DNA of 64,000 bases from Mucilaginibacter rubeus. Lineage in GTDB: Bacteria > Bacteroidota > Bacteroidia > Sphingobacteriales > Sphingobacteriaceae. A program made the translations under genes and the position numbers. Location of the stretch: positions 620,001-684,000 of the forward strand of contig NZ_BMKD01000001.1 of the NCBI RefSeq assembly GCF_014643835.1. Direction: 5' to 3'. Position 1 is the first letter of the stretch. Each line of letters opens with the position of its first letter. A model generated the notes under the pieces. The model saw only the letters and a program-made list of their open reading frames with translations. It did not search any database and had not been told where the DNA came from. Below are positions 25,340-32,424 of the stretch, piece by piece.

Positions 25340-26143
25340 TTATAATCCATAGCTATCCTTATACCGCTGCATCGAAGTTTCAAATATTTCCATCGCGTTG
25401 CCCTCGATATCCTGGTTTTCAAATGCTCCATACACAGTATCAAAATTAAGCATGGATGCTTTTTGATATGCTTTGACAAATTCTTCCTTGGCGAGTAATA
25501 TAATATTAGGATAGCTGTACATAATAGCCATATGCCGTTTGCTTCTGGCTATATTAAATGTATCACCACAAAGCATAGTTCCATTAGGTGTAAAGCCTGC
25601 AATGTGCAACACACAGCTGCCCGCAAAATGACCGCCGATATGTACTACGCTTATGCCATCCCAAAGTTGTGTGGTGTTACCACCCCATAAGTAGATATAC
25701 GGAGAATTAAAAGGTATCCATTCGGCGTCATTTTGGTGTATATAGATTGGGCAGCCAAATTCGGCGGCCCAGTCATTCATATTACTATAATAATGCGGAT
25801 GTGAAAACGCGATAGCTTTTAATCCGCCTTTAGCCCGGATAAATTCAATTGTAGCATCATCCAGGTACGGAATACAATCCCACAAAATGTTACCTCCCGG
25901 AGAGATAAGGAGCAGGGCCCTTTGGGCAATTGCAAAGTCTGGTTGTATTTTGAGTGCATACAGATGTTTATTTAACTGTGTTATTTTGATGGTGCGGTTC
26001 TTAAGTTCGGCTGGCGTATTCCATTGCTGTCCACTCTCCGGAACGTATTGTCGATCATCGGTACAAATTGGACAAAATTGGGGTGTTACCGGCCCGGCTA
26101 AAAGCTGGGTGCCGCATGTGCTACATATGATGGTTTTATTCAT
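25340..26143 (-). CDS. MBL-fold protein with N-terminal zinc ribbon and altered metal motif
   Basis: A 267-residue protein. The first 30 residues hold two CxxC pairs (Cys7/Cys10 and Cys24/Cys27), a zinc-ribbon or rubredoxin-like knuckle. The rest reads as a metallo-beta-lactamase fold: RALLLISPGGNILWDC, AFSHPHYYSNMNDW, VVHIGGHFAGSCVLH and TMLCGDTF. The hallmark HxHxDH is HPHYYSN here, so the usual Asp and third His are missing; the later His and Asp are kept. It may bind metal differently or hydrolyse nothing. Last gene of the DoxX-DMT-MBL operon, 32 bases after the transporter gene. Confidence 0.8.
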   Translation of the reverse strand: MNKTIICSTCGTQLLAGPVTPQFCPICTDDRQYVPESGQQWNTPAELKNRTIKITQLNKHLYALKIQPDFAIAQRALLLISPGGNILWDCIPYLDDATIEFIRAKGGLKAIAFSHPHYYSNMNDWAAEFGCPIYIHQNDAEWIPFNSPYIYLWGGNTTQLWDGISVVHIGGHFAGSCVLHIAGFTPNGTMLCGDTFNIARSKRHMAIMYSYPNIILLAKEEFVKAYQKASMLNFDTVYGAFENQDIEGNAMEIFETSMQRYKDSYGL

Positions 26144-26175
26144 TGTTTTATAAAGTGTTATTTAGGGAGATGATT

Positions 26176-27219
26176 TTAGATCCGGTAAGCTATTTTAGCC
26201 AATGCTTTGATCTGTTCCAAATCGGAAGCAGGGTTGAGGTGGTTGCAGTTACCTGTTTGTTCAACTGTTTCGGTCACAGGTTTTTTAAACGTAAGCTTCC
26301 CATACTTTGAAAGATTTACAAGCAATACGCTGAGCAAGATCACAATTAACCCCAAAAACTGCATTAACGAAATACTTTCATGTGCAAAGCAAACCCCAAG
26401 TAATACGGCGATAACCGGATTTACATACGAATGGGTGCTCACCTGCGTTGCAGGCCTTACCTGCAGCAGCCATACATAAGCGCTGAATGCCCCAATTGAT
26501 CCGAATATGATAAGGTAAACGATAGCCATCCATGACTGAGCCGGAACAGTAGCGAGATCAAATCCGTTAAACTCCTGGTGAATAATGGCAGCCGGTACAA
26601 AAGCCAAACCGGCAATGATCATTTGCCAGGAAGTATTTACCCTTGCCGGAGCTGTACCGCCCCGCTTTTTTGAATATAATGATCCTGCCGACCATGCGAC
26701 AGGACCAGCCAGTAACAATAGTAATCCTGTTAATTTTGCATGGTCCATAGTACCGGTAACTGATTTTAGGAAGGCTTCACCAAAAAGGAGCAGGATTCCT
26801 GCAAAGCCGATGATGAGGCCGAATATGGTCGATTTATTTTTTAGGTTTACCCGCCAGTTAGCTTTATCTAATATGATGAACCATATCGGGTTCACGGAAA
26901 CCATAATGGCAACCATGGCACTGGGGATATTGCGCTCGACCCAGATCACTATACCTGTAGCTATGAATAGGGTAAGCAGCCCGCAGATACCGGAGGTAAT
27001 GATATCGCGCTTAACAAATATGTTGTCGCCCTTAATGTAGCACCAGCCAAGTAATAAAATACCCGCGGTAAAAAAACGAAATGCACCCATCAGCATGGGA
27101 GGGAAGCCCTGAATTGCCATTTGTATAAAGAAATAGGTTGACCCCCATACTATATAAACAGTAGCAAAGGCTATGATCACTAAAAGGGGGAATGCTTTTG
27201 TATTTGCTGTAATTGCCAT
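26176..27219 (-). CDS. EamA/DMT-superfamily transporter
   Basis: A 347-residue drug/metabolite transporter with ten hydrophobic segments and the EamA duplication: FATVYIVWGSTYFFIQMAIQ in the first half and FGSIGAFSAYVWLLQVRPAT in the second, then SYVNPVIAVLLGVCFAHE. This is the YedA/RhaT-like metabolite exporter type. A hydrophilic tail of about 35 residues (SDLEQIKALAKIAYRI) extends beyond the last helix. Middle gene of a minus-strand operon: 33 bases after doxX and 32 before the MBL gene. Confidence 0.9.
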   Translation of the reverse strand: MAITANTKAFPLLVIIAFATVYIVWGSTYFFIQMAIQGFPPMLMGAFRFFTAGILLLGWCYIKGDNIFVKRDIITSGICGLLTLFIATGIVIWVERNIPSAMVAIMVSVNPIWFIILDKANWRVNLKNKSTIFGLIIGFAGILLLFGEAFLKSVTGTMDHAKLTGLLLLLAGPVAWSAGSLYSKKRGGTAPARVNTSWQMIIAGLAFVPAAIIHQEFNGFDLATVPAQSWMAIVYLIIFGSIGAFSAYVWLLQVRPATQVSTHSYVNPVIAVLLGVCFAHESISLMQFLGLIVILLSVLLVNLSKYGKLTFKKPVTETVEQTGNCNHLNPASDLEQIKALAKIAYRI

Positions 27220-27252
27220 GATTATTTTATTGGTTAAAGATGTTTGCTGATT

Positions 27253-27738
27253 TTAATTGGTTTGCAATGATTGGTAAGCCGTAAGCTTTTTGTTCACAAT
27301 ACGTGAGGCGAACCATTTATCCAAGCTCCATGAATATTGGGACGTCCCGGCCAGCAGAAAACTTGCGGCGCTCAAAGTAAACACTGAGTAACCTAAAGGC
27401 GATTCGACGCCGAAGGAAATTGCCATCGCGATAGCAAAACATAAACTAAGGATACCGCTGCCGATAGCTGCCACGCGGGTAAATAAGCCAAGGATGAGTA
27501 ATATGCCAAAACCGCCTTCGCCAATGGTTGCAATAGTTGCCAGCGGATTTATGATGCCATTGGGCAGGAAACTCATTACCTGTTTGGCATAGGCAATAAA
27601 ATGTTTCCAGTCGCCCCAGCTAACGTGTGCGTGACCGTTTGGGCCAAATAAGCCGAGGCGGTCGGCTACTTCCCACAGGTAGCTTACTCCAATGGCTAAC
27701 CTTAGGTATATGGATGATATTTTTTGATTGAGTTGCAT
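27253..27738 (-). CDS. DoxX-family membrane protein
   Basis: A 161-residue DoxX-like four-helix membrane protein. Visible features are ISSIYLRLAIGVSYLWEVAD at the start, GILLILGLFTRVAAIGSGIL in the middle and FTLSAASFLLAGTSQYSWSL near the end. DoxX relatives are linked to quinone or thiol redox, but the function here is unknown. The start is taken at 27738 rather than 27771 because the -7 box TATTTTTG (27760-27767, minus strand) and the A-rich leader lie between them. First gene of the MocR-adjacent operon. Confidence 0.82.
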   Translation of the reverse strand: MQLNQKISSIYLRLAIGVSYLWEVADRLGLFGPNGHAHVSWGDWKHFIAYAKQVMSFLPNGIINPLATIATIGEGGFGILLILGLFTRVAAIGSGILSLCFAIAMAISFGVESPLGYSVFTLSAASFLLAGTSQYSWSLDKWFASRIVNKKLTAYQSLQTN

Positions 27739-27759
27739 AAGTTTTATTTTTTTGATGAT

Positions 27760-27767
27760 CAAAAATA
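27760..27767 (-). promoter_or_regulatory. -7 promoter box of the doxX operon
   Basis: TATTTTTG on the minus strand fits TAnnTTTG and sits 21 bases upstream of the chosen doxX start. The inverted repeat at 27777-27796 covers the region where the -33 element would be. Confidence 0.55.
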
Positions 27768-27776
27768 CCATGCTTT

Positions 27777-27819
27777 TGGACTATACTTGTAGTCCAGAAA
27801 ATAGATTAAAGATAGTCCA
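27777..27819. promoter_or_regulatory. MocR-type operator with three half-sites
   Basis: TGGACTA (27777-27783) and TAGTCCA (27790-27796) form a perfect inverted repeat with a 6-base spacer. A third half-site TAGTCCA (27813-27819) repeats the second arm 23 bp on, two helical turns, and ends 2 bases before the MocR ATG. An inverted repeat plus a direct repeat is the site form reported for MocR/PdxR-type regulators. Confidence 0.75.
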
Positions 27820-27821
27820 GG

Positions 27822-29315
27822 ATGATGCTCATTGAAAGTTTATTAAGTGTAGATAAAAGCAGCCAGGTGCCTGTGTATTTGCAAATTAGCAACGGTATTA
27901 TCAATTATATCAGGCAGGGGACCTTAAAACCAGGCTCTGCGCTTCCTGCCAGTCGTGTGTTGGCAGCATCGTTAAACGTACATCGTAAAACAGTAGTAGC
28001 TGCTTATGACGAACTTTATGCGCAAAGCTGGGTTGATGTTATAGCGCGTAAGGGGATTTACATAGCTAAAAACCTGCCCGATGTTGCACCCCGGCCTATT
28101 GAAAAAGCTGTTCTGAAACATAGCCTGGCAAATGAAACTTCGTTCAATGTTGATGACAACAGGATCAACCCTCAGCGCATGTTTGTGGAAATGCCTGATG
28201 GCAATATTACATTTACCGAAGGGTTTCCCGATACCCGCATTGCGCCTGTCGACCTGATGGTGCGCGAATACAGACGGATGGCAGGTTATCATTTTACGCA
28301 TAAATACCTGATGTACGGGCTGGAGCAGGGTTCCGAAAATTTAAGGAACGAACTTGCCCGTTTTTTGGGTGAAACCCGTGGCCTGCATGTAACACCTAAT
28401 GATATTTTAATAACCAAAGGCGTTCAAATGGCACTTTACCTGTGCGCACAGGTACTGATTAATAAAAATGATATTGTAATTGTAGGTAACCCAGGCTACA
28501 GTGGTGCAAATGAGGTGTTTGAGCAAGCCGGTGCCAGGTTGGAATTTGTCCCTGTAGATGAACATGGTATTGATATTAATGCCGTTGAGACTATTTGTAA
28601 AGCACAAAAGGTACGTATGCTGTACGTGGTGCCGCATCATCATCAGCCTACTACAGTAACGCTGAGTTCGGAGAGGCGTATGCGTTTACTCGAACTGGCA
28701 GCAAAATATCAGTTTGCCATTATTGAAGATGATTACGACTTTGACTTTCATTATACAAGCGGCCCTATTTTACCGCTGGCCAGTGCCGATTATTATGGAA
28801 ACGTAATATATGTAGGTTCATTTTGCAAAACCATTGCGCCGGGCATCCGCATTGGTTTTATGGTTGCGCCGGCAAATTTTTTACGCCAGGCCACCCGCTT
28901 ACGCAGACTGATTGACCGCCAGGGGGAGCACCTGTTAGAAGAAGCTATGGCAAGTTTATTAAAGAATGGAGACATTAGCAGGCACCTGAAAAAAGCCAAT
29001 AAGCTGTATCACGAACGGCGGGATATTCTTTGCAAATTACTGCAGGAGCAATTGGGCGATTATATTTCCTTTAAAATACCATGTGGCGGTTTTGCCATAT
29101 GGGTTAAATACCTCCATGATCTGGACACTGCCGTTGTTTCAGAAAAAGCTAATGAACTGGGGCTGTCTATAGGTGCGGGACATGATTATTATTATGATAA
29201 AACATTTAAACACAGCTTTGTACGAATAGGGTTTGCCTCATTAAACGAAAAAGAAATGCATGAAGCGGTAAATATCTGGAAAAAGGCCATTCTTAAATGC
29301 CTTCCAAAAGTTTAA
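27822..29315 (+). CDS. MocR/PdxR-type regulator (GntR HTH fused to aminotransferase)
   Basis: A 497-residue PLP-sensing regulator. The N-terminal winged HTH (about 12-75) has VPVYLQISNGIINYIRQGTL, PASRVLAASLNVHRKT and VVAAYDELYAQ. The C-terminal fold-type I aminotransferase-like part has NPGYSGANEVFEQAGA, AIIEDDYDFDFHY and the PLP-lysine motif GSFCKTIAPGIRIGF (Lys336). It is divergent from the DoxX-DMT-MBL operon and almost touches the operator at 27777-27819, so it probably controls both directions. Which PLP-linked amino compound it senses is not evident. Start could be ATG 27822 or 27825. Confidence 0.93.
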   Translation: MMLIESLLSVDKSSQVPVYLQISNGIINYIRQGTLKPGSALPASRVLAASLNVHRKTVVAAYDELYAQSWVDVIARKGIYIAKNLPDVAPRPIEKAVLKHSLANETSFNVDDNRINPQRMFVEMPDGNITFTEGFPDTRIAPVDLMVREYRRMAGYHFTHKYLMYGLEQGSENLRNELARFLGETRGLHVTPNDILITKGVQMALYLCAQVLINKNDIVIVGNPGYSGANEVFEQAGARLEFVPVDEHGIDINAVETICKAQKVRMLYVVPHHHQPTTVTLSSERRMRLLELAAKYQFAIIEDDYDFDFHYTSGPILPLASADYYGNVIYVGSFCKTIAPGIRIGFMVAPANFLRQATRLRRLIDRQGEHLLEEAMASLLKNGDISRHLKKANKLYHERRDILCKLLQEQLGDYISFKIPCGGFAIWVKYLHDLDTAVVSEKANELGLSIGAGHDYYYDKTFKHSFVRIGFASLNEKEMHEAVNIWKKAILKCLPKV

Positions 29316-29954
29316 AAGTTTGGCATAGGGATTAAACGCCATAATAGGATGAATTTGCTAAATGTTATGTCATGCTTTGGCAGCTACTGTCATGCTTTTA
29401 AGTTAGAGATTTTCTGCCAAAATTTGCGTTTGTCATGCCGGTGACAAATTGTCGGTTAATTTTTTTAAAAAAGCTAAGACCTATAATATGTAAAAATCAG
29501 GGAATAGTTTTTTTACAAAAAAAAGTTTGGCGATGAGTTTTTATAGCCGCAAAGCAGGCTAAGAAATTAATGAGCGAAATAATTTTCTCCAAAAATAAAT
29601 TTGTGCTTGTTTGCCCGCTTTTTTTTAAATAATTCGGCGAAAAACAATTTTTCGGCTTTTTTTGCCTCGATTTAAGCCCATTTTTTTTCGTTATGCGCAA
29701 AACTCTGGGTTAAATTTAATAAACACCAGTTTTTGAAGGTAGTTTCAAAGAAAAAATCCATTTTGAAAATGACGTTTTTGAGCTTAAAGTATTGATTTAT
29801 AGGGCTTATTTTTTAATGGCATGTTTTTAGCCGAACCGGTGACAGGAATGATACAATTGTTCTTGCATCCCTGCCACAGCATACCTGTAGGAACGGTTGT
29901 ATTTCCTGAAAACATTGTTAGTTCAGTAATTAAAACATTAAAAAAATTAAAGTT
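29316..29954. other. AT-rich noncoding gap upstream of a small-peptide gene
   Basis: About 640 bases with no convincing ORF. It contains two CTGTCATGCTTT-like words (29352-29400), the dyad TGTCA-TGCCGG-TGACA near 29433-29448, a TAAATTTG box (29596-29603) and long A/T runs. The length and composition suggest a regulatory or untranslated leader region for the small gene at 29955, or an undetected RNA. Confidence 0.4.
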
Positions 29955-30035
29955 ATGTTAACCGTATTAGAAGTTGCCCTTTTCTTAGCTGTTATTATCG
30001 TTCCATTAATCCCTGCAAGAAAAACTGCAAAATAA
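29955..30035 (+). CDS. 26-residue single-helix membrane peptide (sORF)
   Basis: ATG to TAA encodes 26 residues: MLTVLEVALFLAVIIVPLIP followed by ARKTAK. It is one continuous hydrophobic helix with an acidic residue near the start, a proline pair, and a basic tail, the usual form of a small inner-membrane peptide. It has an A-rich leader and is followed 23 bases later by a strong terminator (30059-30092). No homologue is claimed. It is too short for ordinary gene calling; the matching terminator and amino-acid pattern are the support. Confidence 0.6.
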   Translation: MLTVLEVALFLAVIIVPLIPARKTAK

Positions 30036-30058
30036 TTGGACATTAAAACCAGTTAATG

Positions 30059-30092
30059 AATGGGCGGCCTTTGGTTGCCCATTTTCGTTTTT
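30059..30092 (+). terminator. Terminator after the 26-residue sORF
   Basis: AATGGGC (30059-30065) pairs with GCCCATT (30077-30083). The stem extends inward through GGCC/GGTT with wobble pairs to a TTT loop, followed by TTTCGTTTTT. Confidence 0.8.
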
Positions 30093-30215
30093 ATAACATT
30101 TGTGATCAGTCGTACTCATTGCTAACCAATCTGCTCCGCGTTTTTTCCGTCGCTTCCAAAACCCCCTTCTTTCCCAATTTGCTGAATTTTTTATTTATAT
30201 ATAATGTTACCTGTG

Positions 30216-30238
30216 GTAGTAGTGATGTAGTGCTATAA
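30216..30238 (+). promoter_or_regulatory. Site A: direct-repeat element upstream of DUF5009 gene
   Basis: Two half-sites, GTAGTAGTGA and GTAGTGCTAT, start 11 bp apart (one helical turn). It aligns with sites at 32137-32159, 32312-32334 and 39407-39429 (16 of 23 identical to the last). The element ends 26 bp before a TAGATTTG box (30265-30272). Confidence 0.65.
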
Positions 30239-30264
30239 TAAAAGCATCAGATCATGCTATCGGA

Positions 30265-30272
30265 TAGATTTG
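30265..30272 (+). promoter_or_regulatory. -7 promoter box TAGATTTG for the DUF5009 gene
   Basis: Fits TAnnTTTG, has no -33 TTTG partner, and lies 26 bp after site A, the same spacing as the GH9 promoter. A start near 30279 would give a leader of about 135 bases. Confidence 0.55.
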
Positions 30273-30412
30273 TGCATCAATGATCCATTGGATTTATACC
30301 AGTGCTTTATAAACGAGGTTGGCATTTGGCATGCACGGCGATAATATTTTATATACCGCAAGCCATAATTCACTATTTTCCAGAAAAATTAAATGAAAAC
30401 TCTTAAATAAGC

Positions 30413-31672
30413 ATGCAGCAATTACCCAAACGCCTTTTATCAATAGATGTATTGCGTGCGATTACTATGCTCCTGATGATATTTGTTAACGATGCGGGCG
30501 GTGTACAGCATATTCCCGAATGGATAGACCACGCCAAAGGTCTTGAAGACAGGATGGGTTTTGCTGATACTATTTTCCCGGCGTTTTTGTTCATTGTGGG
30601 CTTGTCGTTACCATTTGCCATTAATAACAGGATCAAAAAGAGTGATAGTACGAGACAGGTGTTATTTTATATCCTGGTGCGCAGTGCGGCGCTGCTCATT
30701 ATGGGTTTTTACCATGTAAACCTTGAAGAATATAATTCATCGGCGGCATTAATTCCGAAGGCTGCATGGGCACTGGTTATTACTATGGCATTCTTCCTGA
30801 TCTGGCTTGACTATCCGGAATCTATGGCAAAGACTAAAAGATATGCCTTGCAGACATTGGGAATTGCTATGCTGATAGGCATGGCGGTGATTTATAAAGG
30901 TGGCGAAGATGGCGAGGTACGGGGTATGGAGCCTTCATGGTGGGGGATATTGGGTTTGATAGGATGGGCATATTTGGTTTGTGCTTTGATATTTTTCGCA
31001 GTTAAAGGCAAATTGAATAGCCTTATCGTAGCATGGATAATGTTTGCCGCCATTAATATTTTGGCACACTCTATATTAAAGATAGAGGTGTTGCACGACG
31101 AAACGATGGTAGCCATCGCAGGAAAAGATGTTACAGGCGGTTTCCTCGGCAATGCTATTATCTTTTTAAAACCGTTTTGGATAATCAACGACGCGTCAAC
31201 AATGACTTTAACTATGGGAGGCGCGGTAATATCGGGGATCTACGCCAAATTGGTTGAGCAGGGTAAAACGCAACATATTTGGGGCACACTGATTGTCGTC
31301 GTTATTTTATTCCTGATAGCAGGTTTTGCTTTAAGGCCTTATACCGAAGGTGTTTCCAAGATCCGTTCAACACCTGCATGGGTATTCATTTGTTCCGGAA
31401 TTACCACGTTAGTTTTTTTGATGCTGATATATATGGTAGATGTTAAAGGAAAAATAGATGCCTTTAACTGGATCAAACCGGCAGGTACCAGCACACTAAC
31501 CTGCTACCTGATCCCGTATTTTCAGGTGTTTACACTGGAACTGTTCCAAATTAACTATCCCGGCGTTATCAATAACGGATTTCCGGGACTATTGCGCTCT
31601 TTTCTGACGGCTGTGATCATCGTTTTATTTGTTGGATTACTTGAAAAGAAAAGATTGCGCTTAAAAATTTAA
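30413..31672 (+). CDS. DUF5009-type membrane protein related to glucosaminide acetyltransferases
   Basis: A 419-residue protein with about ten membrane helices. The N-terminal KRLLSIDVLRAITMLLMIFV with the following ND and MGFADTIFPAFLFIVGLSLP match the NagX/HGSNAT-like acyltransferase superfamily and the DUF5009 subgroup. Relatives transfer acetyl groups to terminal sugars across the membrane; that activity is inference here. It is preceded by site A and a -7 box, and followed by a strong terminator, so it is its own transcription unit beside the GH9 operon. Confidence 0.83.
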   Translation: MQQLPKRLLSIDVLRAITMLLMIFVNDAGGVQHIPEWIDHAKGLEDRMGFADTIFPAFLFIVGLSLPFAINNRIKKSDSTRQVLFYILVRSAALLIMGFYHVNLEEYNSSAALIPKAAWALVITMAFFLIWLDYPESMAKTKRYALQTLGIAMLIGMAVIYKGGEDGEVRGMEPSWWGILGLIGWAYLVCALIFFAVKGKLNSLIVAWIMFAAINILAHSILKIEVLHDETMVAIAGKDVTGGFLGNAIIFLKPFWIINDASTMTLTMGGAVISGIYAKLVEQGKTQHIWGTLIVVVILFLIAGFALRPYTEGVSKIRSTPAWVFICSGITTLVFLMLIYMVDVKGKIDAFNWIKPAGTSTLTCYLIPYFQVFTLELFQINYPGVINNGFPGLLRSFLTAVIIVLFVGLLEKKRLRLKI

Positions 31673-31824
31673 TTATTATACATACCTAAAATGTCATGGC
31701 AACAATTTCATCATTATTGTAACCATGGCTGGTGAAATATGCCGGGAGATGTTGGTGAAAAAATGAGTGCTTACTTGATGCGGCTATCAGAAACTTGGAT
31801 TAAAAGAACCTTGAAAGCATCTTC

Positions 31825-31858
31825 AAAAGAGGCCCCCTGAAATCAGGCGGCCTCTTTT
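31825..31858 (+). terminator. Strong hairpin terminator
   Basis: AAAAGAGGCC (31825-31834) pairs with GGCCTCTTTT (31849-31858); the inner CCTG/CAGG lengthens the stem. It is 153 bases after the DUF5009 gene and can act in both directions. Confidence 0.75.
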
Positions 31859-32136
31859 AGGTTTAGGCTGATTATAATAAAAGCTACTAATTATAATTGC
31901 GTTCTTTGGCATAATCGGCAATCAATGTGCCCGCATTGGCGTCAGGCAAAACCTCGCAATTAGGATGTAGCTATACTAATGATGTCGGGATGTCCGTACT
32001 TACACGGCCAGGAATAGCCTGTTTAACAATTTTAACTTTACGGCAGTCCCGTAGACTATATTTCATGTTGGATTTATATAAGAGATGAAATTTTATATTC
32101 TGCAATTATCAGCCAAACTTTACTCAATTGCTATTT

Positions 32137-32159
32137 GGAAGCCACTACAATACCACTAC
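32137..32159 (-). promoter_or_regulatory. Site B: direct-repeat element, inverted, upstream of GH9
   Basis: On the minus strand it reads GTAGTGGTAT then GTAGTGGC, half-sites 11 bp apart. Over 19 bases it differs from site C (39407-39429) at one position. It lies 266 bp upstream of the chosen GH9 start and about 150 bp before site D in the opposite orientation. Confidence 0.65.
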
Positions 32160-32311
32160 TATTATGTTATCGATAAAGTGCTACGTGGTCATTAGCCCAA
32201 AGTCGTAGTTTCTAAGCACAGAATTTTAAAAACGACTTTTCACACCCCACTTAGCACTTGCCGGGTAATCGGCGAAGGTAACTTTGTAACAAATTGAGGT
32301 GTTTAATCACG

Positions 32312-32334
32312 GTAGAGCTAATGTAGTGGCATAA
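32312..32334 (+). promoter_or_regulatory. Site D: direct-repeat element adjacent to the GH9 promoter
   Basis: Half-sites GTAGAGCTAA and GTAGTGGCAT start 11 bp apart. It matches site C at 18 of 23 positions. The element ends 26 bp before TAGCTTTG at 32361, the same spacing as site A to its box. Confidence 0.7.
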
Positions 32335-32360
32335 AAATATCCGGTCGAAACTTAATCTTT

Positions 32361-32368
32361 TAGCTTTG
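32361..32368 (+). promoter_or_regulatory. -7 promoter box TAGCTTTG of the GH9 operon
   Basis: Fits TAnnTTTG, lacks a -33 TTTG, and lies at a fixed distance from site D, as expected for an activator-dependent promoter. A start near 32375 would precede both candidate GH9 start codons. Confidence 0.6.
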
Positions 32369-32424
32369 ACCAACATTGCAAAACCATCATGCTTAAACCG
32401 CAGGGCAATTTCTTAACTTTATAT

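Larger units (their letters stand above)
31673..32388. other. Long promoter region of the GH9 operon, no gene seen
   Basis: About 720 bases. It holds the terminator at 31825-31858, then roughly 280 bases without recognisable content, then sites B and D and the -7 box of the GH9 operon. The best ORFs are about 13 codons and unsupported. Confidence 0.5.

Noticed and set aside
26207-27040. Plus-strand ORFs of 90 and 151 codons opposite the DMT transporter
   Set aside because: They lie wholly inside the transporter reading frame on the other strand and have no sensible domains.
27739-27771. Longer DoxX start at 27771
   Set aside because: The -7 box TATTTTTG lies inside this region, so the longer form could not be translated from that promoter.
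29497-29700. 67-codon minus-strand ORF in the 29.3-30 kb gap
   Set aside because: Lysine/phenylalanine-rich product of a purely AT-rich stretch, no start signals, no neighbours; typical chance ORF.
29821-29961. 46-codon ORF overlapping the start of the 26-residue peptide (MFLAEPVTGM...)
   Set aside because: No hydrophobic pattern, no known family, and it ends inside the start of the better-supported peptide. Could be a leader but is not supported.
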